Translations under genes and position numbers: made by a program
DNA from: Nostoc sp. UHCC 0702
GTDB taxonomy: Bacteria > Cyanobacteriota > Cyanobacteriia > Cyanobacteriales > Nostocaceae
Length of the DNA stretch: 64,000 bases
Direction of reading: 5' to 3'
NCBI GenBank assembly: GCA_017164015.1
Contig: CP071065.1
Span: forward strand, 4,751,918 to 4,815,917
Shown here: positions 17,227-24,757 of the stretch, piece after piece
Layout of the letters: every line of letters begins with the position of its first letter
How positions within the stretch are numbered: position 1 is the first letter of the stretch
Notes under the pieces: model-generated
Databases searched by the model: none
The model's input: only the letters and a program-made list of their open reading frames with translations
What the model was told of the DNA's origin: nothing

Positions 17227-18513
17227 ATGACTAACCAACCGTTTGATATTGTGATTCTCTCGAATGGGCCTGGAGAAGTAACAACCTGGGTGCGTCCGGT
17301 GGTAAAAGCTTTGCGGCAAGAATTAGGGGATGACCGTGCTGTTGTCAGGATTTCGGTAGTGTTATCACCTTGTCCTAATGCTAGTGGTAAAGAACGAGCG
17401 ATCGCTCTTTCTTACCCAGAAGTAGATAGAGTTCAAGCTGCTGAGCATTTTTGGCAATTTTTGCTCTGGGGTAAGACTGTTGAAGATTGGGATTGGAGAA
17501 GTCGCGGTATAGTAGTTTTTCTTGGTGGGGATCAAATATTCCCTGTGGTCATTGGCAAAAAATTAGGATATCGCACAGTCGTCTACGCCGAATGGGAAGC
17601 CAGATGGCATAACTGGATTGACCGCTTTGGCGTGATGAAAGCACAAGTCGCTAAAAACGTCTCTCCAAAACACGCTCACAAATTTACCGTTGTGGGAGAT
17701 TTGATGTTAGAAGCCAGTAGTCCCCAGTCCCCATTGCCCCTAATCCCCAGTCCCCAGTCCCCAGTCCCCAGTCCCCACTCCCCCATCATCGGCATTTTGC
17801 CAGGTTCAAAAGCGGCAAAATTAGCTCAAGGAGTGCCATTAACTTTAGCCATTGCCGAATATATCCACGCCAAAATTCCCCAAACCAAGTTTGTGATTCC
17901 CGTCGCCCCAACTTTGGATTTACAAACTTTAGCTAGTTTTGCCGACCCGCAGAAAAACCCTTTTGTGAAAACTTTTGGCTTTAATGGTGCTTCCTTAATT
18001 GTCTCAAAGGAAAGCACACAGAACTCAGCACTGAAAACAGAGAAAGGCTTATTTATAGAACTGTGGCAAGAAAATCCTGCCTATGACTTATTATCCCAGT
18101 GCTGCATCTGTCTGACTACAGTAGGGGCAAACACGGCTGAACTCGGTGCTTTAGGTGTGCCGATGATTGTTTTGCTCCCCACCCAACAACTTGATGCCAT
18201 GCGTTCTTGGGATGGTTTACCAGGGTTATTAGCTAATTTACCAGGGGTCGGTTCCTACTTTGCGAAGGTGATTAACTGGCTGGTGTTGAGACGCAAAGGT
18301 TTATTAGCATGGCCGAATATTTGGGCGCAGGAGGAAATTGTACCGGAACTTGTAGGTAAACTCCAGCCGCCAGAAGTTGGGGAAATGGTATTAGACTTGT
18401 TGGAGCATCCAGAAAAATTGGACGAGATGCGAACCAAGCTCAAACGAGTTAGAGGCGAAAGCGGCGCAGCGCGGAGGATAGCGCAGATTGTTTGTGAGGA
18501 AATTGGGGAATAA
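17227..18513 (+). CDS. LpxB-related glycosyltransferase (lipid-A-disaccharide synthase-like)
   Basis: 428-aa protein of the cyanobacterial lipid-A-disaccharide synthase-related group (GT-B fold). Visible are VILSNGPGEVTTWVRPVVKAL at the N-terminus, FLGGDQIFPVVIGKKLGYRTVVYAEW, IIGILPGSKAAKLAQG at the domain junction and LTTVGANTAELGALGVPMIVLLP in the nucleotide-sugar half. Residues about 164-186 (17716-17784) are an insert of repeating P-S-P-Q-S made from CCCAGTC heptamers, placed between the two Rossmann-like domains and kept in frame. The start ATG lies at the end of a TTGACTA array. True LpxB activity is uncertain. Confidence 0.85.
   Translation: MTNQPFDIVILSNGPGEVTTWVRPVVKALRQELGDDRAVVRISVVLSPCPNASGKERAIALSYPEVDRVQAAEHFWQFLLWGKTVEDWDWRSRGIVVFLGGDQIFPVVIGKKLGYRTVVYAEWEARWHNWIDRFGVMKAQVAKNVSPKHAHKFTVVGDLMLEASSPQSPLPLIPSPQSPVPSPHSPIIGILPGSKAAKLAQGVPLTLAIAEYIHAKIPQTKFVIPVAPTLDLQTLASFADPQKNPFVKTFGFNGASLIVSKESTQNSALKTEKGLFIELWQENPAYDLLSQCCICLTTVGANTAELGALGVPMIVLLPTQQLDAMRSWDGLPGLLANLPGVGSYFAKVINWLVLRRKGLLAWPNIWAQEEIVPELVGKLQPPEVGEMVLDLLEHPEKLDEMRTKLKRVRGESGAARRIAQIVCEEIGE
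17716..17784. repeat. In-frame STRR insert (CCCAGTC units) within a coding region
   Basis: About ten degenerate CCCAGTC/CCCCAGT units inside the LpxB-like gene, total length a multiple of three. They encode a Pro/Ser-rich linker between LMLEAS and IIGILPGSK. Confidence 0.9.
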
Positions 18514-18795
18514 GGGAGATGGGGGGATGAGGGAGATGAGGGGGATGAGGGAGATGAGGGGGATGAGGGAGATGAGGGGGATGAGGGAGATGAGGGGGAT
18601 GAGGGAGATGAGGGGGATGAGGGAGATGAGGGGGATGAGGGAGATGAGGGGGATGAGGGAGATGAGGGGGATGAGGGAGATGAGGGGGATGAGGGAGATG
18701 AGGGGGATGAGGGAGATGAGGGGGATGAGGGAGATGAGGGGGATGAGGGAGATGAGGGGGATGAGGGAGATGAGGGGGACAACTGACAACTGACA
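18513..18795. repeat. 18-bp minisatellite (two 9-mers GGAGATGAG / GGGGATGAG)
   Basis: About 15 near-perfect 18-bp units start right at the stop of the LpxB-like gene and end in CAACTGA heptamers. Because 18 is divisible by three, several frames stay open on both strands; none has other coding signs. Confidence 0.95.
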
Positions 18796-18805
18796 ACTAA
18801 CTCAC

Positions 18806-19192
18806 CTAATCAGAAGATTGTCCGTCTCTTCGCCCTAGTTCATAAATGCCGCAACCCATACAGGCTAATATGCCCATGCTAATTGCCCAACTGCGACCTA
18901 AACTTATTTCTACACCCCAGTTACATAAGGCACCAAAGACTAAAAAAGGCACGATGCTGAACAGTGAAGCGTAAAAGGCGTTTTGGGATTCTCTAGCTTT
19001 GCGAGTCTTTTCAAATTCTGTTTGGCTGGTATAAAGCGATCGCTCGGCAAAGTTAAACCAGCGGTTTAGTTGCTCGATTACCCATTCACTGACTGGAGAA
19101 AAAGCCAAATATAGCGCCAATGACCACAAACTCGCTCCAGCGATCGCGATCGGGTCTATCTCAATACGGAAAGGTATAATATCAGTCAGCAT
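18806..19192 (-). CDS. Conserved cyanobacterial membrane protein
   Basis: 128 aa. An N-terminal hydrophobic segment (AIAGASLWSLALYLAF) is followed by a soluble or amphipathic loop (EWVIEQLNRWFNFAERSLYTSQTEFEKTRKARESQN) and two C-terminal membrane segments (ASLFSIVPFLVFGALCNWGV and AISMGILACMGCGIYEL). I do not recognise a function. It converges on the LpxB-like gene with the minisatellite between them. Confidence 0.65.
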   Translation of the reverse strand: MLTDIIPFRIEIDPIAIAGASLWSLALYLAFSPVSEWVIEQLNRWFNFAERSLYTSQTEFEKTRKARESQNAFYASLFSIVPFLVFGALCNWGVEISLGRSWAISMGILACMGCGIYELGRRDGQSSD

Positions 19193-19535
19193 GGCTTGCG
19201 TGAGTCCTGCAAATGATCAACTGAATCTCTGATCATGCTCAATTGACCTTTTCAGCAATTTTAAGCATAAAGGTTAACATTATTTCAACTCCTTGACAAA
19301 TGTTCAGTTGTTTGTTAAGCATAAATGTAATTCTATAAACTATCGTAATTAATTTTTCTACACAAGCGATCGCCTCTGTCAAAGCAAGCTAATTGCACTT
19401 TACACAATCACACTTATCAGCGATCGCCATCTGATATAGCACAAGCCTTGGTGGTTAGGACATCAACAGATGATAAAACCTAGACACGAAAAGACTTTTC
19501 ACCCAGTCCCCTGCTATACATCTCTGATTTTATGG
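19193..19535. other. Intergenic region, no gene seen
   Basis: AT-rich, with three HIP1-type octamers around 19160-19430. The segment at 19430-19510 (ATAGCACAAGCCTTGGTGG, then GGACATCAACAGATGATAAAACCTAG) has its reverse complement at 54998-55040, so it is part of a dispersed repeat. Confidence 0.5.
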
Positions 19536-19772
19536 TTATAGGTTTGATTCTGGGGATTGTTTACTATCTTTATCTTGATATTCTTTGATTTTGTCATATA
19601 AACTGGCAACTGTTTCTTGAGTAAACAGTTTTTCTTTAAGTTGCAAATAGTCACCTTCACTTAGTTTACAGGCTGCCCAAAATTTCATTACCTTGGATGG
19701 TTCTAAATGGGTGAGTAAAACCTGCATGACTTCCTGTAAGTTTTCTTGCTCATTAATAACTTTAATTCTCAT
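19536..19772 (-). CDS. Small protein partnered with a truncated PIN toxin
   Basis: 78-aa acidic helical protein (MRIKVINEQENLQEVMQVLL, SKVMKFWAACKLSEGDYLQLKEKL, DKIKEYQDKD). I do not recognise it by name. Its ATG at 19772 overlaps the stop of a PIN-domain C-terminal fragment (stop codon 19764-19762) by 11 bp, the arrangement of a coupled toxin-antitoxin pair, so it is probably the surviving partner of a broken TA module. The frame is open four codons further upstream to 19784. Confidence 0.6.
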   Translation of the reverse strand: MRIKVINEQENLQEVMQVLLTHLEPSKVMKFWAACKLSEGDYLQLKEKLFTQETVASLYDKIKEYQDKDSKQSPESNL

Positions 19773-19920
19773 TTTCTGCCTCAAAAATAAAATTATTAGG
19801 ATTGATTACTGTAAGTGATAAATTATGACATCGGTTGATTAATCTCCTGTCACAAGTGATAAAATAATCGCTTTTAGAAGCTTCTGCACAAGCTACATGA
19901 AGTGCATCATTTGAGTTCAA
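19762..19920 (-). pseudogene. PIN-domain toxin, C-terminal fragment
   Basis: The minus strand reads NDALHVACAEASKSDYFITC, then DRRLINRCHNLSLTVINPNNFIFEAENEN and a stop. This is the C-terminal part of a PIN domain, with the D-A-L-H-V-A-C-A helix and the F-I-T-C-D-R-R-L motif containing the last acidic residue. Upstream of the Asn-Asp the frame runs into repeat DNA (copy of the TPR-gene tail and 42-bp unit) and a stop at about 19960, so the N-terminal half with the first catalytic Asp is gone. Confidence 0.8.
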
Positions 19921-19936
19921 AACACAAAACGCCGAG

Positions 19937-20118
19937 TTCATAACTTGAAAGTTGGTGTTTCAATAATCGCGCTTGACAATTTGATAATGATATGTGTAGT
20001 TTCTTGCTGCGGTGCTGGCTTGCTGGCTGGGTTTTTTGCTATTGTGAGGTCAGGCGATGCCTGCGGCGGGCTTCGCCTACGCGCAAATCTGCTAAATTTT
20101 TGCGACAAGTAATATTAC
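19937..20118. repeat. Degenerate duplicate of the NB-ARC/TPR gene tail
   Basis: Matches 20350-20512 (end of the NB-ARC/TPR gene plus its downstream flank) across about 160 bp, including TGCGGTGCTGGCTTGCTGG and the GTGAGGTCAGGCGAT coding end. The copy is split by a 22-bp palindromic insert (GCCTGCGGCGGGCTTCGCC) after GGCGAT. Confidence 0.85.
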
Positions 20119-20189
20119 TATATTGATCTTTACAACTATCACAGGCGATCGCTTATCATTCTACAATCTAGGTGGAGCGATCGCGTTTT

Positions 20190-20357
20190 GAACACCATCA
20201 TTTGACTTGGGAACACGAAACGTCGAGTTCAGAACACCATCATTTGACTTGGGAACACAAAACGCCGAGTTCAAAACACCATCATTTGACTTGGGAACAC
20301 AAAACGCCGAGTTCAGAACACCATCATTTGACTTGAGAACACGAAACGTCGAGTTCT
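20190..20357. repeat. Four tandem 42-bp repeats
   Basis: Units start at 20190, 20232, 20274 and 20316. Each begins GAACACCATCATTTGACTTG and ends CGAGTTC, with small A/G changes alternating between units 1/4 and 2/3. A single half unit lies at 19912-19943, fused to the PIN fragment. Confidence 0.92.
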
Positions 20358-20455
20358 GAACTTGAAAGTTTGTGTTTAAATAATCGCGCTTGACAATTTT
20401 ATAATGATGTGTATTCTTTATTGCTGCGGTGCTGGCTTGCTGGCTGGGTTTTTTG

Positions 20456-23260
20456 CTATTGTGAGGTCAGGCGATCGCGCAAATATGCTAAACCTTCACG
20501 ACAAGTAACAGTTTTGGGATGATTTACTCCTAAGCGTCGCTCTAAAATATCTAAAGCTTGGATGTACAAAGCTTCAGCTTTGCTGTATCTGCCTTGGGAT
20601 TTGTAGAGTAAGGCTAAATTGTTGAGGCTAGAGGCGACATCTGGGTGTTCATCTCCCAGCAGCTTGCGCCTGAGTGCCAAAGCTTGCATGTGCAGAGGTT
20701 CGGCTTCGCTGTATCTGCCTTGGGAATCGTAGAGTAAGGCTAAATTGTTGAGGCTAGAGGCGACATCTGGGTGTTCCTCTCCCAGCAGCTTGCGCCTGAG
20801 TGCCAAAGCTTGCATGTACAAAGCCTCAGCTTCGCTGTATCTGCCTTGGAAATAGTAGAGTAAGGCTAAATTGTTGAGGCTAGAGGCGACATCTGGGTGT
20901 TCTTCTCCCAGCAGCTTGCGCCTGAGTGCCAAAGCTTGGATGTGCAGAGGTTCGGCTTCGCTGTATCTGCCTTGGGATTTGTAGAGTAAGGCTAAATTGT
21001 TGAGGCTAGAGGCGACATCTGGGTGTTCTTCTCCCAGCAGCTTGCGCCTGAGTGCCAAAGCTTGCATGTACAAAGCCTCAGCTTCGCTGTATCTGCCTTG
21101 GAAATAGTAGAGTGACGCTAGGTTGTTGAGGCTAGTGGCGACATCTGGGTGTTCATCTCCCAGCAGCTTGCGCCTGAGTGCCAAAGCTTGCATGTACAAA
21201 GCCTCAGCTTCGCTGTATCTGCCTTGGGAACGGTAGAGGTATGCTAAGTTGTTGAGGCTAGTGGCGACATTTGGGTGTGATTCTCCCAGCAGCTTGCGCC
21301 TGAGTGCCAAAACTTGGATGTACAAAGGTTCTGCTTCACTGTATCTGCCTTGGGATTCGTAGAGTGACGCTAGGTTGTTGAGGCTATTGGCGATATCTGG
21401 GTGTTCTTCTCCCAGCAGCTTGCGCCTCAGTGCCAAAGCTTGGATGTACAAAGGTTCTGCTTCGCTGTATCTGCCTTGGGATTCGTAGAGGTATGCTAAG
21501 TTGTTGAGGCTAGTGGCGACAGATGGGTGTGATTCTCCCAGCAGCTGGCGCTTCAGTGCCAAAGCTTGGATGTACAAAGGTTCTGCTTCGCTGTATCTGC
21601 CTTGGGATTCGTAGAGTACCGCTAGGTTGTTGAGGCTAGTGGCGACAGATAGGTGTTCTTCTCCCAGCAGCTGGCGCTTCAGTGCCAAAGCTTGGATGTA
21701 CAAAGGTTCTGCTTCGCTGTATCTGCCTTGGGATTCGTAGAGTGACGCTAGGTTGTTGAGGCTATTGGCGATATCTGGGTGTTCTTCTCCCAGCAGCTTG
21801 CGCCTGAGTGCCAAAGCTTGGATGTACAAAGGTTCTGCTTCGCTGTATCTGCCTTGTAAATCGTAGAGTTCTGCTAAGTTGTTGAGGCTAGAGGCGACAG
21901 ATGGGTGTTCTTCTCCCAAACGCTTTTTGCTAACCTCTAGACACTGCTTATACCAAGGTGCTGCTTTGTCATACAATCCCTGACCATCGTAAAACCTGGC
22001 GTTACCAGTAAATGCCCAAATTAAATCATCATCGCTGACATATTCAATAAGATGATTCGCTACTTCAGCTAAATGAGGTATTGCAGGGGAAACAGCTTTG
22101 ATTTGCTCAAGGATGGGGTCTTCAGGAATCTGTTTGGCAACTGCTACCATTACTTTGCAAAAACTTCGCTTAAATTCCTCTTCCTGTTCTAAACCTGTAA
22201 GCTTATATTGGAAAAACTCGCGCAGTAGTGGATGCAGTTGGTAAATTCCCTCACCTTGGCGCTGGAGTAAGTGCAAATTCAACAACTTCTCATCTCTAAT
22301 TTCCTCGATTTCTTCCTTACAATCCTCTATTACACACTGTTCCACCAAATACCAAGGGATAGGTGCGGCGGCGAATAAACTCAGCAAACAGCCCAATTCT
22401 TTATCAGCATCTTCTAATTCTTGCCAACTCAATTCAAAAGCTGCTAACACACCCCGTAGTGCTGTCATGTTTGCTTCTGACTCAGGTCTAGAGAGGGAAC
22501 GCTCATCTAATCTCTTTTGTTTTAATCGCCGCAACATTTCTGTAACAGACAAATCCCGCTTCCGCGCCAGATATCGCCCCACTAATTCCAAACCCAAGGG
22601 CAAATATCCCAGCCACTCACACAATTGCAAAGCGACGATTTCCCCGTGTAACTCGGATGACCTCTCCCCTAACCCCTCCCCTTGTAGGGGAGGGGAACAA
22701 ATCTCCCCCTTCCCTCCCAGGGAAGGGGGTAGGGGGGTTAGGTCATTCTCCTGTTTAATAATTGACTTTAATAATTCCAGCGCCGCCTCTGGTTGCAGTA
22801 CATCCAAAGATAATTGTGCTATCCCTCCAAAGTACTGACGTGTAGTCATCAGCACTTTAAACCGAGAAGATGACGAAGGTAAATAAGGCTTTACTTGCTC
22901 ATAGTCGCTGACATCATCCAACACTAGCAGCACATCACCCTCACGCCAAAGCCGAAAGCAATATTGCACTTGCGCGAGTAATTTTTGGTTAGGATTGTCT
23001 GTTAAATTATCTGGTGGGTTTAAATCAAGGTGAGTTCTGGCAAACTGGACAATTTGAATCCCCACATCCCCAACTTTGGGAAACAACCAGCAAATTCCAC
23101 CGTTGTAAGTTTCACGGTGAGCCATTGCATATTGTAGAGCAAGTTCTGTTTTACCCAGTCCACCCATGCCAGCTATGGCAGTAATTGCTACGCTATCATT
23201 TTGCTGCAACATCTGGTGGAGGTTTTGCAGTTCCGTTTCACGTCCGACAAACTCCACCAC
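20456..23260 (-). CDS. STAND NTPase: NB-ARC domain plus TPR repeats
   Basis: 934-aa signal-transducing ATPase. NB-ARC core: VEFVGRE opening, Walker A GMGGLGKT at 31-38, Walker B VLLVLDDVSD at about 110-119, FKVLMTTRQ (sensor-like) and LGYLPLGLELVGRYL. Residues 440-925 form TPRs of the kinesin light chain type: 11 copies of a 42-aa unit with SLNNLA and QGRYSEAE, preceded by one diverged unit. An insert at about 173-203 is translated hairpin repeat. No ATG is found near the start. The GTG at 23260 is used, but homologous-looking sequence (QNLPLTG) continues upstream in frame to a TGA at 23338-23336. It is directly downstream of, and in frame with, the 130-aa gene. Probably a regulatory or immune-type STAND protein; the partner is unknown. 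Confidence 0.88.
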   Translation of the reverse strand: MVEFVGRETELQNLHQMLQQNDSVAITAIAGMGGLGKTELALQYAMAHRETYNGGICWLFPKVGDVGIQIVQFARTHLDLNPPDNLTDNPNQKLLAQVQYCFRLWREGDVLLVLDDVSDYEQVKPYLPSSSSRFKVLMTTRQYFGGIAQLSLDVLQPEAALELLKSIIKQENDLTPLPPSLGGKGEICSPPLQGEGLGERSSELHGEIVALQLCEWLGYLPLGLELVGRYLARKRDLSVTEMLRRLKQKRLDERSLSRPESEANMTALRGVLAAFELSWQELEDADKELGCLLSLFAAAPIPWYLVEQCVIEDCKEEIEEIRDEKLLNLHLLQRQGEGIYQLHPLLREFFQYKLTGLEQEEEFKRSFCKVMVAVAKQIPEDPILEQIKAVSPAIPHLAEVANHLIEYVSDDDLIWAFTGNARFYDGQGLYDKAAPWYKQCLEVSKKRLGEEHPSVASSLNNLAELYDLQGRYSEAEPLYIQALALRRKLLGEEHPDIANSLNNLASLYESQGRYSEAEPLYIQALALKRQLLGEEHLSVATSLNNLAVLYESQGRYSEAEPLYIQALALKRQLLGESHPSVATSLNNLAYLYESQGRYSEAEPLYIQALALRRKLLGEEHPDIANSLNNLASLYESQGRYSEAEPLYIQVLALRRKLLGESHPNVATSLNNLAYLYRSQGRYSEAEALYMQALALRRKLLGDEHPDVATSLNNLASLYYFQGRYSEAEALYMQALALRRKLLGEEHPDVASSLNNLALLYKSQGRYSEAEPLHIQALALRRKLLGEEHPDVASSLNNLALLYYFQGRYSEAEALYMQALALRRKLLGEEHPDVASSLNNLALLYDSQGRYSEAEPLHMQALALRRKLLGDEHPDVASSLNNLALLYKSQGRYSKAEALYIQALDILERRLGVNHPKTVTCREGLAYLRDRLTSQ
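22655..22745. repeat. Hairpin repeat inserted in frame in the NB-ARC domain
   Basis: Two strong hairpins (CCCCTCCCC-TTGTA-GGGGAGGGG and CCCCCTTCCC-TCCCA-GGGAAGGGGG) of the type otherwise seen between genes in this window. They encode DLTPLPPSLGGKGE and PPLQGEGLGERSSEL-type sequence within the STAND protein. Confidence 0.85.
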
Positions 23261-23335
23261 CCCAGTTAAGGGCAGATTTTGCGGTATTTCAGTAGCGAGA
23301 TTTGACTTTACCTGTTCTCCTCCAGGCGAATGCAG

Positions 23336-23728
23336 TCAGAAATTGAAAGTTTGGTTTCGGTTATCATTAGCAACATTCCCAACATTCCCACCATAATTTT
23401 TATCTACTGTATTGGTAAAATTCTGAATGATAGAGGGTTGAGACTTAACAGCATTGGCGACAGTTTCCACAGCTTGGGCAATTTCATCATCTTTTTTTGC
23501 CGCTTCCTCAACTTGCTGTCCAATGACAACAGCTTGACCGTAATCTAAAGGTTGTGTTTGAGCCTGTTCTATAACAGTCGCCGTGCTGGGTGCTTTGCGC
23601 TTTAGCAGAACTAATAACTTACCGCCTTCCTCTAAAACCTTTTCGCCCAGTTTTTCACCACTTTTCTCAAAAGCTTTGGTGATGACTAAGATAGCAATAG
23701 TAGCCGCCGTCAGTGTTACAGGTTCCAT
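23336..23728 (-). CDS. Small protein upstream of, and in frame with, the NB-ARC/TPR gene
   Basis: 130 aa, starting MEPVTLTAATIAILVITKAFEKSGEKLGEK. A hydrophobic N-terminal helix is followed by an amphipathic Lys/Glu-rich helix, then an Ala/Val-rich helical part (DDEIAQAVETVANAVKSQPS) and an Asn-rich end (YGGNVGNVANDNRNQTFNF). Similar short genes often precede NB-ARC or TPR STAND genes in filamentous cyanobacteria (general experience, not checked). It ends in TGA, and the next codon continues in the same frame into the NB-ARC protein. It may be a membrane-acting effector or an adaptor (inference). Confidence 0.7.
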   Translation of the reverse strand: MEPVTLTAATIAILVITKAFEKSGEKLGEKVLEEGGKLLVLLKRKAPSTATVIEQAQTQPLDYGQAVVIGQQVEEAAKKDDEIAQAVETVANAVKSQPSIIQNFTNTVDKNYGGNVGNVANDNRNQTFNF

Positions 23729-23849
23729 AATTGAGTTATAAAATACGACATCGCACTGGGAAATACAAATGTAGCTGTGTGTATTCCAGAAAGATATCAC
23801 ATATATCTAGCAATCAGCCCGATATCCCGCCTAGCAATGAATTGCCAGG

Positions 23850-23920
23850 CTAATAGCCCAAGTCTACTTTAGTAGACTCAAGCCTTTGTCAGTCTTCTTG
23901 AGAAGACTTTCGCGCTTTAG
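23850..23920. repeat. Small palindromes between genes
   Basis: AGTCTACTTTAGTAGACT and AGTCTTCTTGAGAAGACT hairpins in tandem; a common dispersed cyanobacterial intergenic motif, probably not specific to the flanking genes. Confidence 0.55.
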
Positions 23921-24012
23921 CCATAGTTTCTAACCTGTGGCGGGTAATGCAACTCAATGAATTTTAACTGTAAAAAGAGCGATCGCTTTCACAACACTAT
24001 CATTCATCTATA

Positions 24013-24148
24013 TATAGCGGTTCTCTTTTGCATCAAGTACGCTTCAACCCCACCCCCAGCCCCTCCCCGTTCACGGGGAGGGGAGCAAAAGCGTAGCTTT
24101 GGCTCTTTGGGGTTCCAACTGTATTGCAACGTAGTGAGAACCGCTATA
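24013..24148. repeat. 136-bp inverted-repeat element (MITE-like, family G)
   Basis: Terminal TATAGCGGTTCTC at 24013-24025 and its reverse complement at 24136-24148. The interior contains a GC-rich hairpin (CCCCTCCCCGTTCACGGGGAG). One end of the family recurs at 55056-55070. Confidence 0.8.
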
Positions 24149-24205
24149 TTATGTAGTCTAATATTTTGGGGAGTGCGATCGCCTTCATCACACAAAACTT
24201 TAGCT

Positions 24206-24448
24206 GTAGTAGCTTCCGCCTTCCCTGTAGTAACTTCCGTCTTCACGTTTCAGTATTACGCGCAGGCTGTAGTAGCTTCCGCCTTCCCTGTAGTAACTTC
24301 CGTCTTCACGTTTCAGTATTACGCGCAGGCTGTAGTAGCTTCCGCCTTCCCTGTAGTAACTTCCGCCTTCACGTTTCAGTATTACGCGCAAGCTGTAGTA
24401 GCTTCCGCCTTCCCTGTAGTCACTTCCGCCTTCACGTTTCAGTATTAC
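24206..24448. repeat. 63-bp tandem repeat, 3.9 copies
   Basis: Units start at 24206, 24269, 24332 and 24395. Each unit is itself built from two related halves (GTAGTAGCTTCCGCCTTC and GTAGTAACTTCCGTCTTC) plus ACGTTTCAGTATTACGCGCA. The array ends inside the truncated PIN gene. 63 is divisible by three, so frames stay open in both directions; none is believed. Confidence 0.93.
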
Positions 24449-24516
24449 GACTCTGACACATTGGCATATACTAAAATATTTGTATCCAGAAAAACACAAT
24501 TATCGACCTTAATCAC
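24445..24516 (-). pseudogene. PIN-domain toxin, N-terminal fragment
   Basis: From GTG 24516, overlapping the upstream antitoxin's last codons by 8 bp, the minus strand reads VIKVDNCVFLDTNILVYANV then SES and a stop. This is the first strand and helix of a PIN domain, with the catalytic Asp in FLDTNILVYA. The frame ends exactly where the 63-bp array begins, and the remaining ~110 codons are missing. Confidence 0.85.
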
Positions 24517-24742
24517 CGTAGATATCCTCACGTCTTAAAGAAAGTTTTTCAGGCCAAGGGCCATAATTATCTACTGGAAAGTTAAGAGGAGGACGCTTTT
24601 CTTTCCTCTCTCCTTGCTCAACCAAAGGCTTTTCATCAATTACTATCACCACCTGATGTTTACCTGCTGAAATATCCGATGGTAATTGTGCAGTCATCTT
24701 ACCATCTTTTGTCACAGTGGCAATTGTTTCGATACTTTTCAT
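24509..24742 (-). CDS. Antitoxin left beside a truncated PIN toxin
   Basis: 77 aa: IETIATVTKDGKMTAQLPSD, then ISAGKHQVVIVIDEKPL and a tail RPPLNFPVDNYGPWPEKLSL ending REDIYGD. This combination is characteristic of a cyanobacterial antitoxin group placed directly before PIN toxins. It looks complete. Its toxin (24516-24445) is cut after about 23 codons by the 63-bp array, so the antitoxin is an orphan now. Confidence 0.78.
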   Translation of the reverse strand: MKSIETIATVTKDGKMTAQLPSDISAGKHQVVIVIDEKPLVEQGERKEKRPPLNFPVDNYGPWPEKLSLRREDIYGD

Positions 24743-24757
24743 CTCATTTCACCTCAA

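Noticed and set aside
18255..18796. Long overlapping frames of S-S-P, I-P-L and P-H-P repeats
   Set aside because: Translations of the 18-bp minisatellite in three frames, partly antisense to the LpxB-like gene.
20190..20357. 42-bp tandem repeats as a possible second CRISPR array
   Set aside because: Units are contiguous without variable spacers, so it is a tandem repeat.
23957..24538. 193-aa plus-strand frame and related frames over the 63-bp repeat
   Set aside because: Open only because the unit length is a multiple of three. The frame begins in a MITE and overlaps the better-supported antitoxin and PIN remnant on the other strand.
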